A stretch of 64,000 bases of DNA. Origin: Chlamydiota bacterium. GTDB taxonomy: Bacteria > Chlamydiota > Chlamydiia > Chlamydiales > Parachlamydiaceae. Every line of letters begins with the position of its first letter. The first letter of the stretch is position 1. This document shows positions 49,695 to 58,976 of the stretch, piece by piece. Below the pieces are notes generated by a model. It was not told where the DNA came from. It made no database searches and saw only the letters and a program-made list of their open reading frames with translations. The position numbers and the translations under genes were made by a program. The stretch spans positions 24,935 through 88,934 of the forward strand of contig JABDDC010000003.1 in NCBI GenBank assembly GCA_013287815.1, given 5' to 3'.

Positions 49695-52040
49695 ATGTTG
49701 CATTCATTTGTAGGTCGTAAAAGGGAGCTTCAGATGCTAAGCGAACTCTTTAAAAAGAAATCTGCAAGTCTTGTAGTGATCCGAGGAAAACGCCGCATCG
49801 GAAAGAGTCGTTTAGCGCAGGAATTCGCCAAAAAAACACCTCATTATGTATTTTCAGGGTTTCCACCAACAAGTGGAGCAACAGCATCAGATCAAAGAGA
49901 AGAATTTGCTAGACAATTGCAACGAGAAATGAAAATACCGATTCCAAGGGCAGACGATTGGGGCGATTTGCTTTGGCATCTGGCGCAACAAGCACAAAAG
50001 GGGAAGATAGTACTTGTTTTGGATGAAATCAACTGGATGGGGTTTAAAGACCCAACTTTTCTAGGAAAGCTTAAAACAGCATGGGATCTTTATTTCAAAA
50101 ACAATCCTCAATTAATTCTTATTCTATGTGGATCAATCTCCAGCTGGATCGAAGAAAATATTCTGAACAGTACGGGTTTCATGGGGAGAATCTCTCTTGA
50201 TATTATTTTAGAGGAACTTCCGCTATGCGAATGTAATGAATTTTGGAACGTAGAGCAAGAGAATGTATCTGCTTTTGAGAAACTGAAGGTTCTATCGGTT
50301 ATGGGTGGTGTCCCGAGATATCTTGAAGAAATCTTGCCCGATCAAAGCGCTGAAGCCAATATTCAAAGATTATGTTTTCAAAAAGAAGGATTTCTTTTTA
50401 GCGAATTTGATCGAATTTTTTCGGATCTTTTCTCTACTAGAAGTTTGATCTACAAAAAAATAGTTGAAAGACTAGCTGAAGGACCCTCTGAACTTAAAGA
50501 TATTTATGCAGCCTTGGGTGTTGAAAAAAGTGGGGTTGTTTCCGGCTATATGGATGACTTAGTTACAGCTGGGTTTGTTTCGCAAGACTATACATGGTTT
50601 CTCAAAACAGGTTTGGACTCAAAGTTAAGCCATTATCGTCTTAAGGATAATTATTTAAGATTCTATCTAAAATACATTGAACTAAATAAAGGTAAAATAG
50701 AAGAACAAGGATGGAAGTCATTGCCTGACTGGCAAGAAGTAACAGATTTGCAATTTAAAAATCTTGTGCTTAGCAATCGAATGTCTTTAAAGCAACTGAT
50801 TGGTATTGATCCTGCTGAAGTTATGAACGACAATCCTTTTTTTCAAAGTAAAACTAAAGATCGCCACGGTTGTCAGATTGATTACATGATCCAAACTAAA
50901 TTTGGTACATGTTATTTATGCGAAATTAAATTTAGCGATCAAAAAATTACTAAAGATATCATTGACGATGTAAAATCAAAAATTCAAAACCTTTCCCTAC
51001 CCAAAAATATCTCTATAAAACCAGTTTTGATACATGTAAATGGGGTTGATCCAAATATAGTGGAAAGTGGCTTCTTTTCTACAATTATTAGCTTGAATGA
51101 TTTTTTTCAAAAACAAGATAAACAAACACGAAATTTGAGAGATGGTAAATTAGAATATCAAAAAGTTATTAAAGTCGTTCCACATCTCGAAAATGATTTT
51201 ATTCGTTTAATAGAATCCTACAGTATACCTATCGTTTCACCTAATTTTGATGAACCTCTCAAAACAAATCATGGTTGTGGTACATTTGTTTTAATTAACA
51301 AGCATTATGGTATCTTGACAGCTGCACATGTGGCTGATATTTTTATTAAACGAAAGGATAATATTATTCATATTCCCTTTCAAGATGAACTACATCCCAT
51401 TACTTTTAATCAGATCATTTTATTACCTTATATTGAAGGAATGGCAAGTGTTGATCTCGCCTTTATTGTTTTAAACAATGAAAAGTGCATTTTAGATTTC
51501 GGAAAATCATTCTTATCGCTAGACCAAGATTGTCAAATAGTTGAAGAAGGAAAATTTTTAGAAATGCAATGCGGTTATTATGCAGCCCCTGGGCAAGAGA
51601 AATATGTTAATTACTCAAATACAAAGCCTATTTTAAATTATGAATATAGTGGTGTTTATCTTGGTAATCCTGATGAAGATTCATATTCTATAAAATCATT
51701 TTATTTTCCAATATATTATCCTCAACATCTTCAAGATAGAAAAATTCAATTCGATCAATTTTTTGTAAGTTCTGAAAATTGGAAAAGCATACCAAATAGT
51801 TATCGTGGAGCTAGTGGAAGTGGATTTTTTGGAGCAGAAAAAAGGATAGGCAGTGATAATCAGATCCGTTTAGTCAACCCACAATTAATAGGCGTGATGG
51901 TTGAAGAAATTGGAGCTTTAAGGAAATTAGAGGTTAGAGGCCCTATTTCTTTATACAAAACATTTTTAAAATTTTGCACTACAGTATTAGAGACTGGTGA
52001 TGTTGATCAAGCTCTTAATGAAATTTTTGTGCCAGGGTGA
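49695..52040 (+). CDS. Predicted fusion: archaeal-ATPase-type P-loop ATPase, wHTH, PD-(D/E)xK-like (DUF234), trypsin-like protease
   Basis: 781 aa; RGKRRIGKSRLAQEF, IVLVLDEINWM, QIDYMIQTKFGTCYLCEIKFSD, GCGTFVLINKHYGILTAAHVAD, VDLAFIVL, RGASGSGFFG. Confidence 0.85.
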   Translation: MLHSFVGRKRELQMLSELFKKKSASLVVIRGKRRIGKSRLAQEFAKKTPHYVFSGFPPTSGATASDQREEFARQLQREMKIPIPRADDWGDLLWHLAQQAQKGKIVLVLDEINWMGFKDPTFLGKLKTAWDLYFKNNPQLILILCGSISSWIEENILNSTGFMGRISLDIILEELPLCECNEFWNVEQENVSAFEKLKVLSVMGGVPRYLEEILPDQSAEANIQRLCFQKEGFLFSEFDRIFSDLFSTRSLIYKKIVERLAEGPSELKDIYAALGVEKSGVVSGYMDDLVTAGFVSQDYTWFLKTGLDSKLSHYRLKDNYLRFYLKYIELNKGKIEEQGWKSLPDWQEVTDLQFKNLVLSNRMSLKQLIGIDPAEVMNDNPFFQSKTKDRHGCQIDYMIQTKFGTCYLCEIKFSDQKITKDIIDDVKSKIQNLSLPKNISIKPVLIHVNGVDPNIVESGFFSTIISLNDFFQKQDKQTRNLRDGKLEYQKVIKVVPHLENDFIRLIESYSIPIVSPNFDEPLKTNHGCGTFVLINKHYGILTAAHVADIFIKRKDNIIHIPFQDELHPITFNQIILLPYIEGMASVDLAFIVLNNEKCILDFGKSFLSLDQDCQIVEEGKFLEMQCGYYAAPGQEKYVNYSNTKPILNYEYSGVYLGNPDEDSYSIKSFYFPIYYPQHLQDRKIQFDQFFVSSENWKSIPNSYRGASGSGFFGAEKRIGSDNQIRLVNPQLIGVMVEEIGALRKLEVRGPISLYKTFLKFCTTVLETGDVDQALNEIFVPG

Positions 52041-52232
52041 AGTTACCTTAAAATCTATTTTTTCTAATCCACTTGTGGAATTTGAAACTCCTGTTCCATG
52101 GACCAACGGTGGACCAATCAGGGAAAGCAAGCTACACCAAACGGCATCAAATTTCCGTAGACGAAAAGTCTTTTTATGCAGTATAGTGGTTGATGTCAGC
52201 TACTGCAGCTTGCGGTAGTTTAGGGAGAGGGT

Positions 52233-52279
52233 GCGGACTCATAACCCGCTGGTCGTAGGTTCAAATCCTACTTGCCCCA
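52233..52279 (+). repeat. tRNA(CAT) 3'-end fragment, putative att site 3
   Basis: GCGGACTCATAACCCGCTGGTCGTAGGTTCAAATCCTACTTGCCCCA. Confidence 0.85.
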
Positions 52280-52395
52280 CTTTTTTACCAGCACTTACAA
52301 GTGCATTTCAGCAATATTCAGCTTGAAATAATATCTTGTATCAAGTTACTTTTGCGACGTTCGGTGCAAAAGCGGTGCAGTGAACATTTTCCGAA

Positions 52396-53013
52396 TTGGT
52401 TGATCACTTTATGCAAAGTGGAGCGTTAGAACATCACCGCTCTGCGAGAGATACAACCCGCCATTTAGAGTTTTGGCGAGAGCGTTTAGGCAAATATGCT
52501 CTTGTCCATCTTACGCCAGAGCATTTAGGAAAAGAACGACAACTTTTAGTAGACACGCCGACCCATAGAAACACTAAGCGAACTTCTGCAACCGTTAATC
52601 GATATATTGCTTCACTATCCGCTGCATTAACTTATGCTTGTCGACAATTGCGTTGGATCGATGACAATCCTTGCTTCAATCTCATTTATGAATTAAATCT
52701 TCTCTTTCAAAGTCGAAATCCTTCCAAACTACTGATATTTGCCAGTAAGACCCCCTTTGGGAAGATCGATATTAATAAACCCTGGAATGAAGCTCTAAAG
52801 CAGGCTGGTATTGAAGGTTTTGTGTTTCATAGTATTCGACATCATTTTGCCACACTTGCAGCGCGCTCAGGTGCAAGCAATCTTCAATTAAAAACTGCCT
52901 TGGGTCATAAAACTTTGCAGATGCTGGAACGTTATACACATCTTGATGTTGAAACCACGCGTCATCTTAGCCTAACTGTATCGCAGAAAATTTTGGGGAG
53001 CAAGAATGACTGA
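52396..53013 (+). pseudogene. Tyrosine recombinase remnant lacking N-terminus and box I Arg region
   Basis: SIRHHFATLAARSGASNLQLKTALGHKTLQMLERYTHLD present; PCFNLI joins directly to YELNLLFQSRNPSK, skipping the TGMRQGEIL segment. Confidence 0.85.
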
Positions 53014-54049
53014 TCTTCTCGCCCCTGCAAAAAAAGTGCTTATAGAATTCAAATCAAAAATTGCTGAGAAATATGAAGCTTGGAAAATTTTGGAAAATAA
53101 GGCTAAAGATAATGAATATGGCTCATGGCTGCATGAAGAAGCTTATTGTTGGATATTTGCCGATCCTGAATATTATTTCTTAATGGGAAATGAATATAAA
53201 AAACCCATTCCTGAAATCATTGCAGCTAAGCAGAAAGCTAAGCTCTATTACGATACATGGCTACATGAAGACAGTTATTTTCATGAAGTCTTCTCATATA
53301 TCATTCAACCACCTAATGAAGTAGACACGTTGGAATCTTATCTGGAAGGCATTTATGCAAAAATCCATAAGCAAAAATCAGCTAAAGAACTAGAGTTGCG
53401 CTCTTTGAAAAGCTTTACAGAACATTTAAGGAGGAATCTTCCAAAAAATCAAATTGGATTTATTGAAACTCTGTTCCCTGAAGGTATGAAAATGCTCAAC
53501 GGATATATTGTTAAAAATGACAGGGAATCAGTTTGTCCCATTGATATTTTGTTAACTGCCAAAATTCTTCAAGCACTGATGAAAAATGTGATTGAAGGGC
53601 GTTCAAATACTCAGTATTGCGCTGCTGAAGCTCTCGCTTTATGCTGGATGTGTTTAACTTCTGCACGAAGACGCCTTCCAGCTAATTGGAAAATGATTTA
53701 TAAGACTCTTTGGACTAGTTTTTCTAGAAAACAAGATAGCGATGACATCTATGAGAATAATCCTCATGGTTCTTATGCCTTACCAACATTGTATGGTGAG
53801 GCAAATACATTTATTTCAAATTTTCTTTTTGAATATCTTTCTGCATTAAGTCTCTCTTCAGAAAAACCTTCACTAACCATCCTTCATAAACCCTTAAGAA
53901 GCCTAATTAGGTCGTTAGATATGATCGTTGAAAAGATTCCAGAGGCCCGAAATATAGGCAAGATCTCTTTTTTAACATTTATGAGCCTTCCACATGAGAC
54001 CATTGGAGAGCGTCTTAGCCATAATTCATATCGTACTGATAATCAATAG
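53006..54049 (+). CDS. Hypothetical protein of the integrative element
   Basis: 347 aa, overlaps integrase remnant by 8 bp; no recognised family. Confidence 0.55.
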   Translation: MTDLLAPAKKVLIEFKSKIAEKYEAWKILENKAKDNEYGSWLHEEAYCWIFADPEYYFLMGNEYKKPIPEIIAAKQKAKLYYDTWLHEDSYFHEVFSYIIQPPNEVDTLESYLEGIYAKIHKQKSAKELELRSLKSFTEHLRRNLPKNQIGFIETLFPEGMKMLNGYIVKNDRESVCPIDILLTAKILQALMKNVIEGRSNTQYCAAEALALCWMCLTSARRRLPANWKMIYKTLWTSFSRKQDSDDIYENNPHGSYALPTLYGEANTFISNFLFEYLSALSLSSEKPSLTILHKPLRSLIRSLDMIVEKIPEARNIGKISFLTFMSLPHETIGERLSHNSYRTDNQ

Positions 54050-54216
54050 TTAAAACTGTCATTTGTAGTGTCATGACAACTTCCAGCGGAATTGATTAAG
54101 CTTACGCTTTTATCAACAATATTCCACTTTAGGAGGGACTAATGACGAACTTTGAGTCATTCAAGATTTAAGCGATCAGGCAAATGGGTAGAAGCTGGTA
54201 AAAGAATGGGGGGTCT

Positions 54217-54702
54217 ATGACTACTGACCCCCTATTCAAATTGATCAGCGAAGCTCATCCGAATTATGTGGCACATTGGGTATGCACAGAACACGGAAGA
54301 GAGATTATCGCAATTGCACGCTATCACAATTATAAGAATGAGAAGACTTATAGGCAATTCTTCAATGATGGTCATGGATGGAAATCAGGATTGCCCTCTC
54401 TTCCCTATCCTCTTTATGGCCTCAATAGCCTTCATAATAAATTTCCGCATGATGCGGTATTAATCTGTGAAGGTGAAAAATGTGCTAAAATTCTGCACCA
54501 ACTTAATTGGCCAGCGGTTTCCACAATTTTAGGCGCTGGAAATGTAGGCAAAAGTGATTTTACACCGTTAAGATATTTCAAGCGTTTTGTCATTCTGAGA
54601 GACAATGATCCCACTCGAAGATTGTCCTCTAGAAACAAGGACACTTCCGAAGCTCATTCACATTCTTTGATTTTGCTAGTTTTTTTCGAGAAGTATTGGT
54701 AA
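54217..54702 (+). pseudogene. Toprim-domain primase-like remnant
   Basis: HDAVLICEGEKCAKILHQL...STILGAGNVGKSDFTPLRYFKRFVILRDND, then frame deteriorates. Confidence 0.6.
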
Positions 54703-54747
54703 GATTTCACTTCAATCCAATGAGGGTTATTTTGCAACAACATTTTT

Positions 54748-55560
54748 TTGAAGGAGACATTTCTTATGCTGAAAGTGACCAAATCAGTTCTTGCCATGCT
54801 GCTATGTTCTTTTTCTCTACAAGCAACCGAACCACAAATTGTTAAGCTAACCCCTCCGCAAATTTCCAATAAAACGATCCTAGAAGAAATCGTTTGCACG
54901 AGACCTATGCGGCAAGGAAAATTTAATTTTTCTTTAGAGCAGGACGCAAACAGAACTATTGTTAATTGTTATGGTCATGGTGGATCTGGATGGACTACCT
55001 TATTCGGTTCCGTAAGCAAAGCTATCGAACTTTTTCAAAAAACACACCCAAACAAAGCTACGCCAATCCGAATTATCGGTTCAGGGTGTATGGGGCTAAC
55101 AACCGCTATAGAACTAAATAGACTTGGATATCAGGTGGCAGGTATTTCAACAAAAGATCTTTACGAGATACCTTCTTGGAGAGCAGCGGGATATTTTGCA
55201 TTAGTCTCGGTTAAAACCTCTCCTGAAGAGCAAGCTGATCTAAATAAAATTGGGTTAAATACATTTCTCACTTATCAAAAAATCGATAGTGGTAATCACC
55301 CCTACATCACTAAAGAAGCCGTAAAATTCATGCCTGTTTATTGTAGTATTGACACGGAATCTGGTGTTGAAGATTTAGAAGCACGCGGCATGATTCCTCC
55401 TCGTGAGTATGTTTCATTAGATTTTGGCAATGGAGTTATTCATCATGATTATGTGATCTACACTAAGGTAAAACAAAACGGCAAGGAAGAATATATTTAC
55501 ATGTTCCCTAAAAACGTTTCAGTGACACCAGAACATACTGAGGGCTTATCTTGCTGTTAA
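54748..55560 (+). pseudogene. FAD-dependent (D-amino-acid oxidase-like) exported protein, C-terminally disrupted
   Basis: Signal-like N-terminus; TPIRIIGSGCMGLTTAIELNRLGYQVAGIS dinucleotide-binding motif; short terminal tail EHTEGLSCC. Confidence 0.6.
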
Positions 55561-55665
55561 ACCTGCTCGGCAAGCCATGCAAGTGGCTAGACTTCCTCTG
55601 GACGCTCTGGTAGAGATTTCTTGTATTGCATTTATTCCGACCTCTCTCAATTAAAGGAATCAAAG

Positions 55666-56709
55666 ATGCCAAATGTGCCTGATAGCGATCTCATTCTTTA
55701 TCAAACCGAAGATGGTCTTACTAAAGTTGAAGTACGTCTTCTTGATGAGACTGTTTGGCTAAATCAAGCTCAAATGAGTGAGCTATTCGATAAAGATAAG
55801 AGAACGATTTCAGAGCATATAAAAAATATCTTTAATGAAGGTGAATTACAAGAAGATTCAGTTGTCCGGAATTTCCGGACAACTGCCGCAGATGGTAAGA
55901 ATTATCAGGTGATTCACTATAATCTTGATGTTATCATCTCTGTTGGCTACCGAGTTGCATCGCATAGAGGTACGCAGTTTCGTATTTGGGCCACTCAACG
56001 ATTGAAAGAATACCTTATCAAAGGGTTTGTTTTAGATGATGAGCGATTGAAGCAAGCTGGTGGCGGTAATTATTTTGATGAGCTTTTGGCTCGCATTAGA
56101 GACATCCGTTCATCAGAAAAAGTTTTTTGGCGGAAGGTTCTTGATATTTATGCCACCAGCATCGATTACAATCCACGCTCAGACTTATCTGAAGAGTTTT
56201 TTGCCATTGTACAAAACAAGATGCATTGGGCCGCTCACGGACATACTGCGGCCGAAATTATCCACACTCGAGCAGATTCTACCAAGCCAAATATGGGACT
56301 TACCTCTTGGACCGGCAACAGTTTACGTGCTCCAGATGTTGGAATTGCAAAAAATTATCTAAACAACCAGGAACTTGAAACTCTTAATCGCATTGTTTCA
56401 ATGTATCTCGATTTTGCAGAGTTACAGGCTCTAAGTCGTAAACCCATGTATATGAGAGACTGGATAGTCAAGCTAGACGATTTTCTACGCATTAGCGATC
56501 GAGATATCCTCACCCATGCAGGCAAGATTAGCCATCAAATCGCTTTAGATAAAGCAAAGGCGGAATACGCTAAATATAGGCAACAGTTAAATGAACTTCC
56601 TTCCCCCGTCGAAAAGCATTTTATCGAGGCTATTAAAGACGTTAAACAAATTGATTCGATTAGCCCAAAGAAAAGCCCAAAGCAACGTAAAAGAAATGAT
56701 GATAAGTAG
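55666..56709 (+). CDS. RhuM-family protein
   Basis: Start MPNVPDSDLILYQTEDGLTKVEVRLLDETVWLNQAQMSELFDKDKRTISEHIKNIF; RVASHRGTQFRIWATQRLKEYLIKGFVLDDERLKQ. Confidence 0.9.
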   Translation: MPNVPDSDLILYQTEDGLTKVEVRLLDETVWLNQAQMSELFDKDKRTISEHIKNIFNEGELQEDSVVRNFRTTAADGKNYQVIHYNLDVIISVGYRVASHRGTQFRIWATQRLKEYLIKGFVLDDERLKQAGGGNYFDELLARIRDIRSSEKVFWRKVLDIYATSIDYNPRSDLSEEFFAIVQNKMHWAAHGHTAAEIIHTRADSTKPNMGLTSWTGNSLRAPDVGIAKNYLNNQELETLNRIVSMYLDFAELQALSRKPMYMRDWIVKLDDFLRISDRDILTHAGKISHQIALDKAKAEYAKYRQQLNELPSPVEKHFIEAIKDVKQIDSISPKKSPKQRKRNDDK

Positions 56710-56715
56710 AGCGTA

Positions 56716-57189
56716 ATGAAAGACTGTTTTGACGTTGTGGTAGTGGGCGCCCGTATGTTTGGTTCTGCCTCTGCCAAATACTTAAGTAGAAATCAAGCAA
56801 GTGTCGCATTGATTGGTCCCGATGAACCAATATGTAAGCAAAGTGCATCCTCTCAGCAAACATTTGGGGCTTATTATGACCAAGCTAGGATAACAAGACG
56901 TTTAGGCTGGGATGAAGTATGGGCCGGAACTGACTCAAGATCTTTGAATCGATTCCGCGATATTGAAGCGGAGTCAGAAATTTCCTTCTTTCATGAGAAG
57001 GGATCTCTTGTATTGATGGCAAAAACAATTGTTAGTCGTACTGAATCAATGTTAAGGCAGTGCCAAGCCGCCTTAATTCCAGTCAAAAGAATGAATTCTG
57101 AATCAATTGAAAATCATTGGCCATATCTTAGAATGCCGCAATTATCCGGTGGAGTAGAAGGGCTATTCGCATCGGACCTGGAACTATGA
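56716..57189 (+). pseudogene. N-terminal fragment of FAD-dependent oxidoreductase
   Basis: FDVVVVGARMFGSASAKYLSRNQASVALIGPDE with a degenerate GxGxxG; only 157 aa. Confidence 0.6.
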
Positions 57190-57290
57190 TCGCAAAATCC
57201 GGTTGGATTTTGTGAATCTAGCCTGTGCATAACCCATGGTTTGACAAGCGCGTTACAACTTCATCTATTTGAGGTTTTCTATTGTTAAAA

Positions 57291-57308
57291 TGTATGATAT
57301 ATCATACA
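57291..57308. promoter_or_regulatory. Perfect 18-bp palindrome TGTATGATATATCATACA, candidate TA operator
   Basis: Self-complementary; 21 bp upstream of the toxin remnant start. Confidence 0.65.
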
Positions 57309-57328
57309 ACGATAACTGAGAGGTGTGA

Positions 57329-57382
57329 ATGAGTTATTCGATTTATCCAATGCCACAATATGAAGAATGGTCAAGACAGTGA
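57329..57382 (+). pseudogene. HigB-like toxin remnant (17 aa)
   Basis: MSYSIYPMPQYEEWSRQ* resembles the start of a RelE/HigB-type toxin preceding the antitoxin. Confidence 0.4.
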
Positions 57383-57720
57383 TATCAAAAAGGCGAAAAA
57401 CAGTATCAAAAAGGCCAAAGAGAATGCAAAAAACCGAGGCAGTCATGCATCTTGAGGATTTTGAAGGAATTGGAAAAGAACATATTCCTTCAGATTACCT
57501 AACAGACTCTAAAAATGTAGGAAATGCAATTTTAGAGTGCTTAAAAAACAATGACCCTGAAGGCGTAATGGAAGTCATTGCAATTTACTTGGAAGCTATT
57601 AATAAGACAAAATTGTCTCAAACTAATGAATTGCACAGACAAACTTTATATTCAGCTTTGAAACATCGGAATCCAACCGTTAAAACATTAGCAAAAATTA
57701 TGTACGCATCTTCTCATTGA
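57367..57720 (+). CDS. HigA-like addiction-module antidote protein (true start may be the ATG near 57445)
   Basis: DFEGIGKEHIPSDYLTDSKNVGNAILECLKNNDPEGVMEVIAIYLEAINKTKLSQTNELHRQTLYSALKHRNPTVKTLAKIM. Confidence 0.7.
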   Translation: MVKTVISKRRKTVSKRPKRMQKTEAVMHLEDFEGIGKEHIPSDYLTDSKNVGNAILECLKNNDPEGVMEVIAIYLEAINKTKLSQTNELHRQTLYSALKHRNPTVKTLAKIMYASSH

Positions 57721-57823
57721 TGGAGATCAAGCAAAGGCAAAGCCTATGTTTATACAGCTCCTATAAATTTACCACTAATAATTCAAAGAAAAAAGAAATA
57801 AAATCTCTAACAATGGTTCGAAA

Positions 57824-58915
57824 ATGAAAAATTATGAGACTGTTGCTCTGAACCCCAATTCATTTATCCATTTGACGGAACATCTAGCGCCAATATGCGT
57901 GATCATGGGCATGCCTCTTTTGCTGACCGATGAGAACCACGAGAAGATGGCGAAGAAGTATTATCCCGGTCTGCAGACGCTGTTATTAAACTGGCAGGAA
58001 GTAACGCCTCAATATCTCATCGAAAATTACGATGTCTTTTTCCAATCTGAGCCGTGGCCGCGAAAGGATTTTTACCGCAATTACCAAAAGCTGGAAGAAT
58101 ACCACCAGAAGCAAGTGCGCAACGTTTTTTGTCCGCATGGCTTTTCCGATAAGCTATTCTGGTTTGAGAAGTGCGTGTTGGAGGATATCACGCTCATTTA
58201 TGGCCAGAATATGATTGACATGCTGAAGTCGATGGGTATAGAGCAGAATTTAAATGTAGCTGTCCGGACAGGCAACTATCGCTACCAATTTTATAAAAAA
58301 CACAAAATCTTTTACGACAAAATTGCCGAAGAAGAGGTCTTTAGCAAGTTTGCAAAAAAGCAGACTACCATCCTCTATGCTCCTACCTGCAATGACCAGG
58401 ACAATAATACTTCATTTATGGATTCTGATCAGTTCATGGATGAGCTGCCCGATTCATATAACCTGATCATTAAAATCCATCCCGAGCTGGAAGAGACCAA
58501 TGGTCCGGATTTGTATAAAATGATGGGCAAATTTGAAAAAAAGAAAAATATTACCTTTGTAAAAGATTTTCCACTTGTATTCCCCATATTGGCCAAAACC
58601 GACATCTACCTTGGCGACCGGTCGTCCATTGGTTATGACTTCCTGGCATTTAACCGTCCTATGTTCTTTTTGAACAAGTTTAAGCGCGATGCCTTGACCG
58701 ATAGGAATTTATTTCTTTTCCGCTGCGGCATGGAAGTTGTACCGGAACAATACCCGGAATTTTATCAACTTTTGGAAAAACATCTTCCAGTAGATAAAGA
58801 AAATTATGGTACAATCAGAAGCGAAATATATCAATACACCTTCGGAAACGAGATCCCTTTTGAAGAGCTGAAGAAATCGATTACCCAATCCTTTTTTTCG
58901 TCAAAAAAGGATTAG
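57824..58915 (+). CDS. CDP-glycerol glycerophosphotransferase-like protein
   Basis: 363 aa; VFCPHGFSDK, ILYAPTCND, LIIKIHPELEE, TDIYLGDRSSIGYDFLAFNRPMFFL. Confidence 0.7.
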   Translation: MKNYETVALNPNSFIHLTEHLAPICVIMGMPLLLTDENHEKMAKKYYPGLQTLLLNWQEVTPQYLIENYDVFFQSEPWPRKDFYRNYQKLEEYHQKQVRNVFCPHGFSDKLFWFEKCVLEDITLIYGQNMIDMLKSMGIEQNLNVAVRTGNYRYQFYKKHKIFYDKIAEEEVFSKFAKKQTTILYAPTCNDQDNNTSFMDSDQFMDELPDSYNLIIKIHPELEETNGPDLYKMMGKFEKKKNITFVKDFPLVFPILAKTDIYLGDRSSIGYDFLAFNRPMFFLNKFKRDALTDRNLFLFRCGMEVVPEQYPEFYQLLEKHLPVDKENYGTIRSEIYQYTFGNEIPFEELKKSITQSFFSSKKD

Positions 58916-58976
58916 GATAGAAGCGGAAGTTTTGCTTGCGAAGCCTCTAACTTCTTAAAATAATTATGGAGAGGAC

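Noticed and set aside
38691-52279. Three apparent tRNA-Met/Ile2(CAT) genes
   Set aside because: Only the anticodon side, T-arm and acceptor 3' strand are present. I could not find a matching D-arm and acceptor 5' strand next to any copy, so I treat them as att fragments. At 38678 TGGGG could pair with CCCCA to mimic a D-armless tRNA, but this is probably chance.
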